Shown here: positions 1 through 8,306 of the stretch, one piece after another | How the letters are laid out: each line of letters begins with the position of its first letter | Position numbering within the stretch: the stretch's first letter is position 1 | From: Candidatus Zixiibacteriota bacterium | GTDB lineage: Bacteria; Desulfobacterota; Binatia; UBA9968 | Reading direction: 5' to 3' | Length of the DNA: 64,000 nucleotides | Assembly: GCA_035574315.1 (NCBI GenBank) | Contig: DATLYW010000019.1 | Coordinates: forward strand, 38,939 to 102,938 | Position numbers and translations under genes: made by a program | The notes under the pieces: generated by a model | What the model saw: the letters and a program-made list of their open reading frames with translations, nothing else | Database searches by the model: none | Told to the model about the DNA's origin: nothing

Positions 1-1
1 C

Positions 2-274
2 CTGGTGGACGGCCTCGACCGGGCCGGCTGGAAGATCAAGAGGCCCAAGGGAACGATGTTCGTCTGGGCGGAGATCCCCGAGCAGGCGAAGCCGATGGGC
101 TCGGTCGAGTTTTCCAAGTTTCTTCTCCAGGAGGCGAAGGTGGCGGTCTCCCCGGGGATCGGCTTCGGCCAGTACGGCGACCAGTTCGTGCGCTTCGCCC
201 TGATCGAAAACGAGCATCGCACGAAGCAGGCGGTCCGCAACATCCGGCGGGCGCTGGGAAAGCTCCTCGACTGA
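2..274 (+). CDS. Aminotransferase class I/II, C-terminal part (truncated by window edge)
   Basis: Only the last 90 residues are in the window; the frame is open to the left edge, so the real start lies outside. The tail ([10 protein letters not shown], then [27 protein letters not shown]) is typical of the small domain of PLP-dependent fold-type I aminotransferases of the AlaC / LL-diaminopimelate aminotransferase group; the Arg of FVRFALIEN is the expected carboxylate-binding residue. It is followed 67 bp later by homoserine dehydrogenase in the same direction, an order known in deltaproteobacteria, which supports a role in alanine or aspartate-family amino-acid synthesis. The PLP lysine is outside the window, so the exact substrate cannot be judged. 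Confidence 0.85.
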   Translation: MVDGLDRAGWKIKRPKGTMFVWAEIPEQAKPMGSVEFSKFLLQEAKVAVSPGIGFGQYGDQFVRFALIENEHRTKQAVRNIRRALGKLLD

Positions 275-341
275 TGCCGGGGCGCCGAGCGCTTTCGCCG
301 GCGCCGCTGCCTTTCAACATCGTCCGCGCGAGAAGACTAGC

Positions 342-1733
342 ATGAAGCCTGGGAATCAACGCCTCAAGGTCGGTCTCGGACTGCTGGGTTCCGGCGTCGT
401 CGGCGAGGCCGTCCAGGATATCGTCTGGGAGCGGGAGGGCAAGTTCGGCGAGGACCTCGAGATCGAGATCCGCAGGGTCTACACGCGGCGCCCCGAGGGA
501 AAGAAATGGCATGCCAGCCGCCCCGAGCTTTTCACCGAGAGCGCGGAAGAGGTCATCGACGATCCCCGGGTCGAGATCGTGGTCGAGGTGCTCGGACTGG
601 ACGATCCGTCGGCGCTGCCGCGCCACCGCGACGCCATCGTGCGCGCCTTGCGCAACGGCAAATCCGTGGTCACTTCGGACAAGGCGGTGCTCGCCCGTTA
701 CGGCGAGGAGATCTGGTCGGAAGCGGTGCGAGCCGGCCGCCAGGTGCGCTTCGAGGCGTGCGTGGGCGGCGGCATCCCGATCATCCGCTCGCTTACCGAA
801 AGCTTCGCCGCCGAGAGCCCGGAGGCGGTCTTCGGCATCGTCAACGGCACCTGCAACTACATTCTCTCGCAGATGGAGAAGGGGGGGAAAACCTACGACG
901 CGGCGCTCGCGGAGGCCCAGGTCAGGGGGTACGCCGAAACGAACCCGGAAGCGGACGTGACCGGCGCCGACGCCGAGGCGAAGCTGCTTCTCCTCGCGGC
1001 GGTCGCCTTCGGCGTCCGCATCGAGCCCGGCACGATCTGGCGCAACGGCATCGGGGACATCCACGCCGTCGATTTCCGCTACGCCGGCAAGACCGGCGCC
1101 AGCACGATCAAGCATTTCGCCGTGGCCAGGCGCAAGGGGAACCGGCTGCAGGCATTCGTCTCTCCCGTGCTGGTGCCGCGCGAGAACCTGCTGGCCGACA
1201 TCGACGGGCCGACCAACGCGATCTGCTTCAAGGGCGAGCGCAGCGGAAGCGGTCGGCGGGGGCGCGATTGCGACTATATTTTGGCCGGGCCGGGAGCCGG
1301 CGGAGGGCCCACAGCCGTGGCGGTTCTGGGAGACGTGTGCGAGCTCGCCCGCGGCGGCGGTCGGCGCTTTTGCGGCCTGCCGAGCCTCATGCCCCCGGGG
1401 GCGGTGACGCTGCAACCGGAGGAGGAGATCGACGGATCTTTTTATCTGCGCTTCGTGGTTCGCGACCGAGCGGGGATCGTCGGCGACATCGGGCAGGTTT
1501 TCGGAAAACTGGGAGTCAACATCTCCGAAATCTGGCAGCTGCGCCACAGCGCCGAAGAGCTCGAGGATCTCGCCCGCAGCCATCGCCTCGGCACGAGCGG
1601 CGGTCTTCTGCCTTTCGTCATGACGCTCGAACAGGCGACGTTGGGGCAGATGCGGCAGGCTCTGGACTTGCTCGCCGATCGCGACTATATCGCAGTTAAA
1701 CCGGTCTGGTTTCCGATCTGGCGGGAGACCTGA
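342..1733 (+). CDS. hom: Homoserine dehydrogenase
   Basis: 463 residues, the usual length for the ACT-containing form. It catalyses NAD(P)H-dependent reduction of aspartate semialdehyde to homoserine in the threonine/methionine pathway. Visible motifs: a Rossmann glycine loop at residues 11-21 (GLGLLGSGVVG), VTSDKAVLA at 110-118 with the catalytic lysine K114, VGGGIPII, GIVNGTCNYILSQM and the family signature YAETNPEADVTGADAEAK. A C-terminal ACT domain begins near residue 365 (FYLRFVVRDRAGIVGDIG) and suggests allosteric control by threonine. It sits between the aminotransferase and apgM on the same strand. The protein is complete and the identification is secure. Confidence 0.96.
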   Translation: MKPGNQRLKVGLGLLGSGVVGEAVQDIVWEREGKFGEDLEIEIRRVYTRRPEGKKWHASRPELFTESAEEVIDDPRVEIVVEVLGLDDPSALPRHRDAIVRALRNGKSVVTSDKAVLARYGEEIWSEAVRAGRQVRFEACVGGGIPIIRSLTESFAAESPEAVFGIVNGTCNYILSQMEKGGKTYDAALAEAQVRGYAETNPEADVTGADAEAKLLLLAAVAFGVRIEPGTIWRNGIGDIHAVDFRYAGKTGASTIKHFAVARRKGNRLQAFVSPVLVPRENLLADIDGPTNAICFKGERSGSGRRGRDCDYILAGPGAGGGPTAVAVLGDVCELARGGGRRFCGLPSLMPPGAVTLQPEEEIDGSFYLRFVVRDRAGIVGDIGQVFGKLGVNISEIWQLRHSAEELEDLARSHRLGTSGGLLPFVMTLEQATLGQMRQALDLLADRDYIAVKPVWFPIWRET

Positions 1734-1782
1734 AAGGCGGCCCGGGGGTTCGTACTCCGGGCCCCGGCAGCACAAAAGAGCC

Positions 1783-3003
1783 GTGAAGTACATCATCCTA
1801 CAGGGCGACGGCATGGCCGACTATCCGGTGGCGAGCCTCGGCGGAAAAACGCCGCTCGAGGCCGCGCGCACCCCGCGCATGGACTGGCTCGCGCGCCGGG
1901 GCGTATTCGGCATCGCCCACGTGATTCCCGAAGGTTTTCCGCCCGGAAGCGACGTGGGCAACATGAGCATCATGGGCTACGATCCGAGGCGCTACCACAC
2001 GGGGCGCTCACCGCTGGAGGCCGCGAGCATGGGAGTGGCGCTCGGCCCGCAGGACGTGGCCTTCCGCTGCAACCTCGTCACGCTTTCCGGATGCGGCAGT
2101 GACGCCGTGATGGAGGATTTCACCGCCGGTCACATCGGCAGCGACGAGGCCGCGGAGCTGATCGGTACGCTCGCCGCGAAGCTCGGAGGCGACGGGATCG
2201 AGTTCTTCCCCGGGGTGAGCTACCGCCATCTGATGGTCTGGCGCGGCGGCAAAAAGGACATGGAGACCACGCCGCCGCACGACATCACGGATCGTCCGGT
2301 CGCCGCCTATCTCCCGCGGGGCGACGGCGCCGACAGGCTGCTGGACCTCATGCGGGCATCCGAGCCGATCCTGGCTACGCACCCGGTGAACCGGGAGCGC
2401 GAGCGGCAGGGCCGCCGACCGGCGACGTCGATCTGGCTCTGGGGGCAAGGAAGGGCCCCGGCGCTGCCGCCGCTGCGGGAGCGTTTCGGGATCACCGGCG
2501 GCGTGATCTCGGCGGTGGACATCATCAACGGCCTCGGCTCTTACGCCGGCCTGGAACGGATCCGGGTCCCTGGAATCACCGGCTTCCTCGACACCAATTA
2601 TCGGGGCAAAGGGGAATATGGAGTCCGCTCCCTGGAGAAGAACGATCTGGTCTTCATCCACGTCGAGGCGATCGACGAGGCCGGCCACATGGGCGATGCC
2701 GGAAAGAAAATCCAGGCGATCGAGGATTTCGACGAAAAGGTCGTCGGCACCGTGCTGGACGGCATGGCGGGGAGAACGGACTGGCGACTGCTGTTGATGC
2801 CCGATCACCCGACGGCGATCGCGCTCAAAACGCACGTCGCCGAGCCGGTTCCCTTCGTGCTCTTCTCCGCCGCCGCCGCTCGCGACAACGGCCCGGTGCG
2901 CTACAACGAGACGGATGCGCGCAGGACCGGAATCGTGGTCACCCAAGCGTACCGCTTGATGGAAGCGTTGATCGAAGGGAGGGAACCGTGGACCGAAACC
3001 TAG
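1783..3003 (+). CDS. apgM: 2,3-bisphosphoglycerate-independent phosphoglycerate mutase, archaeal type
   Basis: 406 residues with a GTG start. The N-terminus (MKYIILQGDGMADYPV) and the motif SDVGNMSIMGYDP, containing the expected catalytic serine/metal-ligand region, identify the ApgM branch of the alkaline-phosphatase superfamily. It interconverts 2- and 3-phosphoglycerate. DEAGHMGD and LLMPDHPTA near the C-terminus are the usual metal-binding segments. It overlaps the following glpX by 16 bp, indicating translational coupling, and follows hom by 49 bp. In deltaproteobacteria apgM copies are often found beside hom, and some homologues have been proposed to be phosphoserine or homoserine phosphotransfer enzymes, so a non-glycolytic role is possible. 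Confidence 0.93.
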   Translation: MKYIILQGDGMADYPVASLGGKTPLEAARTPRMDWLARRGVFGIAHVIPEGFPPGSDVGNMSIMGYDPRRYHTGRSPLEAASMGVALGPQDVAFRCNLVTLSGCGSDAVMEDFTAGHIGSDEAAELIGTLAAKLGGDGIEFFPGVSYRHLMVWRGGKKDMETTPPHDITDRPVAAYLPRGDGADRLLDLMRASEPILATHPVNRERERQGRRPATSIWLWGQGRAPALPPLRERFGITGGVISAVDIINGLGSYAGLERIRVPGITGFLDTNYRGKGEYGVRSLEKNDLVFIHVEAIDEAGHMGDAGKKIQAIEDFDEKVVGTVLDGMAGRTDWRLLLMPDHPTAIALKTHVAEPVPFVLFSAAAARDNGPVRYNETDARRTGIVVTQAYRLMEALIEGREPWTET

Positions 3004-3938
3004 CTCTGGAAGCCGTTCGAGTCACCGAAGCGGCCGCTCTCAGCTGCGCCCGGCTCACGGGCCGAGGGGACGAGACGGCCGCGGACCAGGCCGCCGTCGA
3101 CGCCATGCGGCGCGCCTTCGACGCCCTGGCGATCGACGGCACCGTCGTGATCGGGGAGGGGGAGCGCGACGAGGCGCCGATGCTCTACATCGGCGAAAAA
3201 GTGGGCTCGGGAGGGCCGAAGGTGGATATCGCGCTCGACCCGCTGGAAGGCACCACGATCTGCGCCACCGGAGCCCCCAACGCGCTCTCCGTGATCGCGA
3301 TGGCCGACGCCGGAAACCTGCTCCATTGTCCCGACACCTACATGGAAAAGATCGCCGTGGGACCGGCGGGCAAGGGGGTGGTGGACCTGGACAAGAGCCC
3401 GACCGAGAACCTCCACGCCCTGGCCGAAGCCAAGCGCTGCCGGGTCGAGGATCTCACGGTCATCATCCTTTCGCGGCCGCGCCACGAGGCGATCATCCAG
3501 GAAGTGCGCAGAGCGGGGGCCCGCATCCGGCTGATCGGGGACGGGGACGTCTCCGCCGCCATCGCCACCACCAAGCCGGAGACCGGCATCGATATGCTGC
3601 TCGGAATCGGCGGCGCGCCGGAAGGGGTTCTGGCCGCGGCGGCGCTGCGTTGCGTGGGAGGGGACATGCAGGGCAGGCTCAAGCCGCGCAACGAGGCCGA
3701 GGTCGAGCGGGCGAAGAGCATGGGCATCCGCGACATCAACCACAAATTCTCGCTCGAGGAGCTGGCCGGAGGCGACGTGATGTTCGCCGCCACCGGCGTG
3801 ACCGACGGGGACTACCTGCGGGGCGTGCACTTCTTTCCCGGCGGAGCCACCACGCAGTCGGTCGTGATGCGCTCGAAAACGCGGACCGTGCGCGTGATCA
3901 ACGCGACGCACTATTTCGATCACAAGCCGAACTACTAG
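2988..3938 (+). CDS. glpX: Fructose-1,6-bisphosphatase class II
   Basis: 316 residues, normal for GlpX, with a GTG start inside the end of apgM (16-bp overlap). It hydrolyses fructose-1,6-bisphosphate to fructose-6-phosphate in gluconeogenesis. The metal-binding motifs are present: IGEGERDEAPM near residue 58, DPLEGT near residue 84, and the C-terminal segment FFPGGATTQSVVMRSKTRTVR with substrate-binding residues. The coupling to apgM suggests a small central-carbon operon. No frameshift or missing motif is seen. Confidence 0.95.
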   Translation: MDRNLALEAVRVTEAAALSCARLTGRGDETAADQAAVDAMRRAFDALAIDGTVVIGEGERDEAPMLYIGEKVGSGGPKVDIALDPLEGTTICATGAPNALSVIAMADAGNLLHCPDTYMEKIAVGPAGKGVVDLDKSPTENLHALAEAKRCRVEDLTVIILSRPRHEAIIQEVRRAGARIRLIGDGDVSAAIATTKPETGIDMLLGIGGAPEGVLAAAALRCVGGDMQGRLKPRNEAEVERAKSMGIRDINHKFSLEELAGGDVMFAATGVTDGDYLRGVHFFPGGATTQSVVMRSKTRTVRVINATHYFDHKPNY

Positions 3939-3960
3939 CCCGGCCGCCCGCAGCACCGAC

Positions 3961-4224
3961 GTGGCGAAGAAAAAGCCCCGAAAGAAGCACCGGCTGCGTG
4001 CCGTTTTGCTCTTCGTGCTTACCCCGTTCGTCCTCTGGGCCGCCTTCTTCTTCGGCTGGCTCTACTGGCGTGACATCCAGGCTCTCTGGAGCAACGGGCC
4101 GGCGGTGCGCTCCGGCCCGGAGGCGCGCCCGCAAGGAAACGCCCGGCGCTCGGAGAACCGGGGCCGGGAGAGCATCTCCGAGGAAGACCGTCGAAAGCTG
4201 AACGAGCTCTTGCAGAACCGCTAG
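3961..4224 (+). CDS. Small single-pass membrane protein, unknown function
   Basis: 87 residues from a GTG start 22 bp after glpX. A basic N-terminus (AKKKPRKKHRLR) precedes one clear transmembrane helix (AVLLFVLTPFVLWAAFFFGWLYW) and a hydrophilic, Arg/Glu-rich tail that ends SEEDRRKLNELLQNR. The positive-inside rule predicts a cytoplasmic N-terminus. I recognise no family. Composition and codon use match the neighbours and the spacing fits an operon with glpX. Confidence 0.6.
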   Translation: MAKKKPRKKHRLRAVLLFVLTPFVLWAAFFFGWLYWRDIQALWSNGPAVRSGPEARPQGNARRSENRGRESISEEDRRKLNELLQNR

Positions 4225-4248
4225 GCTGCGCTCCGCCTTCGCCCCCGG

Positions 4249-4593
4249 CTAGTTCGGCGGATCCGCCGCGGCGCGGCGCGCCAGCGCGGCGCACACGCGG
4301 CCGTCCTGGGCTCCGCCCGGGGCCGGGAACGCAGTCGCGCGCGAAGGATCGGGCGCGTCGGCGAGGCGCAAAAGCCGCAGGTCTTCGCGAAGAAGATCCT
4401 CGGAGTCATAGCCTCGAATCGGCGAGCTCTTGATCCTCCCAGGGGCGTCGTCCGGCGGCGGCGCCTCGCCTCTCCGCCGCTTTCGCCGGCGCTTCGCAGC
4501 GGCCTTTTCGTAGAGCACCGCGACGAAGCTGATCGGACAGGCGAGGGCGAGCATGAACAGACACCACAGGATAATGATGTCTTCGAGCAGCAT
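4249..4593 (-). CDS. Small membrane-anchored protein, unknown function
   Basis: 114 residues. The start was chosen at the ATG at 4593 because the hydrophobic segment LWCLFMLALACPISFVAVLY follows almost at once (residues 9-28), whereas the upstream extension is low-complexity and unlike coding sequence. After the helix comes a strongly basic patch (KRRRKRRRG) and then a soluble tail with acidic stretches. It runs convergently to the preceding small membrane protein, with 24 bp between the two stop codons. No family recognised; the start could be elsewhere. Confidence 0.5.
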   Translation of the reverse strand: MLLEDIIILWCLFMLALACPISFVAVLYEKAAAKRRRKRRRGEAPPPDDAPGRIKSSPIRGYDSEDLLREDLRLLRLADAPDPSRATAFPAPGGAQDGRVCAALARRAAADPPN

Positions 4594-4779
4594 GGCGGGT
4601 CTGCCATCGGTGTGGCAAGAAGCGCGCCGCCCCGGCAAAAGCCCCGGATATCGAGAAATGCAGGCAGGGCCGTGCTGGCTGACCTCGCGGCCGCGTGCTA
4701 CAAATGGTTGGCTGTTCAATTGTGATCGTCCCGCCGAAGCTCGTTGTACACCCCCCGGCGGGAATGGGGAAGGAGAGAA

Positions 4780-5706
4780 ATGGCATTCAAGATTGCCGCG
4801 GTCGACCTCGTGAGCAACACCTGCTTCCCGGCTCTCGCCGCGCAGGAGCTCGGGTTCTACCGGGCCGAAGGGCTGGATGCTCGCGTCGAGCTGGTTCCCA
4901 TGCTCGGAGCGACCCGGGCCCTGCGGGAAGGAACCGCCGATGCCATGATCGCCGGCTCGGTCCACGACCTGCTCACGGAGTTCCCCTCTTGGAGGGGAGC
5001 GAAGCTGGTGGTGGCGCTGTCGCAGGGAACGCCCTGGCTCCTGGTGGTGCGCGCGAGCCTCGCGGCCGAGCGTGGCGACCTCGGAGCGCTGAAGGGGCTT
5101 CGGCTCACCGCGGCGCAGGGACCCGATCTGGCGCTGCGCCAGCTCCTGCTCGCCGGCGGCCTCGATCCGGACCGCGACCTGGAGATCGTCGAGCTGCCCG
5201 GCGCCAGGGCACGCGACGTTTCCTTCGGCGTTTTCGCCGCCCGCGCGCTCGCGGAAGGCCGGATCGACGGCTTCTGGGCCAATGCAATGGGCAGCGAAAC
5301 CGCCGTACAGCGCGGCGTGGGCAAGATCCTGGTCGATGTCCGGCGCGGCGACGATCCCGGGGAAGTCCGTCGCTTCACCTTCGCCGGGATGGCGACGACG
5401 GAGCGGCTCATCGCCGCGGAGCCCGAAAGCGTTGCCGCCGCGGTGCGCGCGGTGGTGAGGGCGCAGCGGGCGCTGCGGGCGGAGCCGGAGCTGGCCGCCG
5501 AGATCGGCCGACGGCTCTTCCCCGAGGAAGCCGCGAGGCTCATTCCCACCGTGGTCAAGCGCGACCTCCCGTTTTACGATCCGGTCATCTACGAAGAAGC
5601 GGTCGCCGCGCTCAACCGCTTCGCTTGCGCCGCGGGACAGCTGGCCGCTCCGGTCCCCTACGAGCAGGTAGTCGCAGTCCGCTATCGCCCGCTCTGGCGG
5701 GCCTGA
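4780..5706 (+). CDS. NMT1/TauA-type substrate-binding-like protein without signal peptide
   Basis: 308 residues. The ATG at 4780 was chosen because it follows a good ribosome-binding site (GGAAGGAGAG) and the protein fold begins immediately (AFKIAAVDLVSNTCFPALAAQELGFYRAEGLDA). That is the first lobe of a periplasmic-binding-protein type 2 fold of the NMT1/THI5/SsuA group. A TTG 36 bp upstream would not add a signal peptide. Without an export signal it is predicted to be cytoplasmic, unlike the other homologues in this window. No permease or ATPase gene is adjacent. It may be an enzyme or sensor built on this fold. Confidence 0.75.
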   Translation: MAFKIAAVDLVSNTCFPALAAQELGFYRAEGLDARVELVPMLGATRALREGTADAMIAGSVHDLLTEFPSWRGAKLVVALSQGTPWLLVVRASLAAERGDLGALKGLRLTAAQGPDLALRQLLLAGGLDPDRDLEIVELPGARARDVSFGVFAARALAEGRIDGFWANAMGSETAVQRGVGKILVDVRRGDDPGEVRRFTFAGMATTERLIAAEPESVAAAVRAVVRAQRALRAEPELAAEIGRRLFPEEAARLIPTVVKRDLPFYDPVIYEEAVAALNRFACAAGQLAAPVPYEQVVAVRYRPLWRA

Positions 5707-5715
5707 ACCGCAGCC

Positions 5716-6444
5716 TCAAACCGCCGCCCGCGGCTTGCTTCTCCCGAACTCCTGCAGAACGCTTTCCACCGACTCGAAATCGGCCAGCGTTCTGAGCGAC
5801 GCGAAGGTCGGAAAGATCATCGGCAATCTCCCTCGGTTGAAAAGCTCGAGAGCGCGATCGGGAGCGACCCAGAGGCTTTCCGTGACTTCCGCGGGATCGG
5901 GCTCGACCGCCTGTCCTTCGGGAAGCGGCGCAACGTAGAAACGGGTGTCGAACCGCAGGGGAAAACGGCGCGGCGTTTCCCAGTGCGAGAAATAGACCAT
6001 CCGACCGAGATCGCAGAACAGCTCCTCTTCGCGGAGAAGCTGGTGGAACTGGACTTTCCCGGCGAGCAAGGCCGGGCGCCGCGCTGCCAGGCGCCCCAGG
6101 GTTTCGACCGCGGGCGGACCTCCGTCCGCCGCCGCGGCGAGCAGCACTCCCGCCTCCTCGTACAGCTCTCGCGCCGCGGCGATCCAGTGTCCGAGGGCGG
6201 AACGCGGCTTTAAATGCGCGCCGAGGATTTGCCGGGCTCCGGCGGCGTCCAAGCCGCGGCAGCGGTCGATCATCGCCGTGCTGCAGTCCTCCGCGCGGAC
6301 GTTGCCGCCGGGAAAAACGTACATCCCGCCGAGAAAGCCCATCTCCTCGGGCCGCCGTGTGAGAAGGACCTCGAACGCCTGCCGGCCCGCCGGGCGGAGC
6401 AGGATGATCGTCGAGGCGGGCCTGGCCGTCGTCTCGGGTCTCAT
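5716..6444 (-). CDS. Nudix hydrolase, NUDT7/8/19-like
   Basis: 242 residues. The start at 6444 forms an ATGA overlap with the stop of the upstream NRDE gene, so the two are translationally coupled. The N-terminus (ASTIILLRPAGRQAFEVLLTRRPEEMGFLGGMYVFPGGNV) and the helix AARELYEEAGVLL with the Nudix REL-EE-G core place it with the longer CoA-pyrophosphatase-like Nudix proteins rather than MutT. The reaction is hydrolysis of a nucleoside diphosphate linked to another moiety, perhaps acyl-CoA. Substrate specificity is not visible in the sequence. Confidence 0.85.
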   Translation of the reverse strand: MRPETTARPASTIILLRPAGRQAFEVLLTRRPEEMGFLGGMYVFPGGNVRAEDCSTAMIDRCRGLDAAGARQILGAHLKPRSALGHWIAAARELYEEAGVLLAAAADGGPPAVETLGRLAARRPALLAGKVQFHQLLREEELFCDLGRMVYFSHWETPRRFPLRFDTRFYVAPLPEGQAVEPDPAEVTESLWVAPDRALELFNRGRLPMIFPTFASLRTLADFESVESVLQEFGRSKPRAAV

Positions 6445-7208
6445 TCGACCCTGAGAGCCGGAGCCTCGGTGAAGCCGTTCCGGCACGGCGGCCCAGGACA
6501 ATAGAACGTGCGCAGCTCGCCCGCTCGCGCGGCGAAGAGGACGATGCTCGAAGAGACCGTCCCCGACGCCTCGCCGTGAGCGCACACGGCATCGGCGGGA
6601 GCGGCGTCTTCGGCCGGGCCGTCGTGCTCGCGCAGCGCCCGATGCAACCCGCCCACGATCTCGGGGATCGAGCGCGCGCCCTCTCTCAGGCGGGGAAGCA
6701 GCTCCTCGAACAGCGCTCGCGCGCGCTCGACCTTGCCCCGCCCGGCGGCCTCGTCCGCGCGGTTGCTGAACAGGTGCAGCCCCTCGGTCAGCTCGACCGC
6801 GCGGATGGTATCCCGGTCGTTGCACGCCGTCCAGGCCTGGTCGCGGTCGGCCCAAACGAGCACGAAGGGACGGTAATGGAAGCGCTCGTGGCCGGGGAGG
6901 GCGGCCCGCGCTTCGCCGGCGCTCCGCAGCCGCAACAGCTCCAGACAGAGAAGGCCGCGCGAGCGGGCGTCACCGTCGTCTGCGGCCGCCTGCTGCTCGC
7001 GCCGATTCAGGATTCCCGCCACCAGGCCGTGGCTGTTCGCCCCGAGCCAGGTTCCCCCGGCGCGCAAGTCGACGCCGGCAACCACCGCCGGGTACGTCCC
7101 GAGCGTCGCCGGGGGGCTCGAAGGACGATCGTAGCGTTCATCGCGGTTCGCGGCGACGATCAGGGGAAACTCGGAGGAGATCCGGTAGTAGAGCGCGAGC
7201 GTGCACAC
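6441..7208 (-). CDS. NRDE/TANGO2-family protein
   Basis: 255 residues starting MCTLALYYR and containing the name-giving NRDE motif at VAANRDERYDRP. Cys2 after the initiator Met is the conserved position thought to act as an N-terminal nucleophile in this Ntn-hydrolase-like family. WLGANSHGLVAGILNRR is also typical. The function in bacteria is poorly defined; the human homologue TANGO2 has been linked to heme and lipid metabolism. It is coupled by a 4-bp overlap to the downstream Nudix gene, suggesting a joint housekeeping or damage-control role. Confidence 0.88.
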   Translation of the reverse strand: MCTLALYYRISSEFPLIVAANRDERYDRPSSPPATLGTYPAVVAGVDLRAGGTWLGANSHGLVAGILNRREQQAAADDGDARSRGLLCLELLRLRSAGEARAALPGHERFHYRPFVLVWADRDQAWTACNDRDTIRAVELTEGLHLFSNRADEAAGRGKVERARALFEELLPRLREGARSIPEIVGGLHRALREHDGPAEDAAPADAVCAHGEASGTVSSSIVLFAARAGELRTFYCPGPPCRNGFTEAPALRVE

Positions 7209-7324
7209 GAGTCGTATTATTCATCTACCGGAACCCCGGCTGCGGCGCAACGCCGCGGCCCCCGCGCGTTGATTGCCGCTCCTCCCCGTATTATGGTACT
7301 TTGAGCGACTCGCGAGGAGACCGC

Positions 7325-8284
7325 ATGTTTCGATCGGTTGACGACGTCATTTCGCGCCTGGGAAGCCAGGGCTACATCTGCAGCAAGAACGTGGCGACCG
7401 TGGTCTACCTCGGCGCCAGCCTGCGGAAACCCATTCTCGTCGAAGGACCGGCCGGCGTCGGCAAGACCGAGCTGGGCAAGGTCATGGCGCGCGCCCTCGA
7501 CCTTGAGCTGATCCGGCTGCAGTGCTACGAGGGTCTCGACGAGGCCAAGGCGCTCTACGAGTGGGAATACGCGAAGCAGCTTCTCTACACCCAGATGCTC
7601 AAGGACAAGATCGGCGAGATCGTCGGCGAGGCGCGCACGCTGCAGCAGGCGGTCGACTGCATCGCCCGGCAGGACGGCGTGTTTTTCTCGGATCGCTTCC
7701 TGCTGCCGCGGCCGCTGCTGCGCGCGATCCGCGCCGACGACCCGGCGGTGCTCCTGATCGACGAGGTCGACAAGTCCGACGCCGAGTTCGAGGCCTTTCT
7801 CCTCGAGGTCCTGAGCGATTTTCAGATCACGGTTCCGGAGATCGGCACGATCAAGGCCCGCCACCAGCCTCTGGTCGTGCTCACGAGCAACAACACGCGG
7901 GAGATGTCGGACGCCCTCAAGCGACGCTGCCTTCATCTCTACATCGACTTCCCGGACGCCGCGCGCGAGGCGGAGATCGTCAAGCTCAAGGTGCCGGAGG
8001 CGTCGGAGCGGCTGGCGCAGGAAGTCGTCCAGCTGATCCAGCGCGTGCGCAAGCTCGACCTCAAGAAAACGCCGAGCATCAGCGAGACCCTCGACTGGGT
8101 CAAGGCGCTGACGCTGCTCAACGTCGAGCGCCTCGACCACGCGCTGGTCGCGGATACGCTTTCCGCCCTGGTCAAGCACGAAGCCGACGTCCGCAAGGCT
8201 CAGGCCGAGCTCCAGAGCTACCTCGCGGAGCGCCGGGCGGCTGCCGGAGCGGCGGCGTCCCGCGACAAGGACCACCTGCACTGA
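7325..8284 (+). CDS. MoxR-family AAA+ ATPase (CoxD-like)
   Basis: 319 residues. The ATG at 7325 was preferred over an upstream TTG because of the GAGGAGA site 5-6 nt before it. Walker A is GPAGVGKTEL (41-50), Walker B is LLIDEVD near 142, and sensor 1 is VVLTSNNTREMSDALKRRC. MoxR ATPases act as chaperones, usually with a VWA-domain partner, in maturation of metalloenzymes or complexes. The gene is followed directly (22 bp) by such a partner, so the two probably form one machine. A link to a molybdenum hydroxylase, as with CoxD/CoxE, is possible, since a CoxL homologue lies at 48.3-50.6 kb, but that is inference. Confidence 0.92.
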   Translation: MFRSVDDVISRLGSQGYICSKNVATVVYLGASLRKPILVEGPAGVGKTELGKVMARALDLELIRLQCYEGLDEAKALYEWEYAKQLLYTQMLKDKIGEIVGEARTLQQAVDCIARQDGVFFSDRFLLPRPLLRAIRADDPAVLLIDEVDKSDAEFEAFLLEVLSDFQITVPEIGTIKARHQPLVVLTSNNTREMSDALKRRCLHLYIDFPDAAREAEIVKLKVPEASERLAQEVVQLIQRVRKLDLKKTPSISETLDWVKALTLLNVERLDHALVADTLSALVKHEADVRKAQAELQSYLAERRAAAGAAASRDKDHLH

Positions 8285-8306
8285 CTCCTTCCGCTCCGAG
8301 CGCTCC

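Noticed and set aside
36..1814. 592-codon minus-strand open frame opposite homoserine dehydrogenase
   Set aside because: Arg/Pro/Gly/Ala-rich shadow of a well-conserved gene; no motifs and no start context. Common in G+C-rich DNA.
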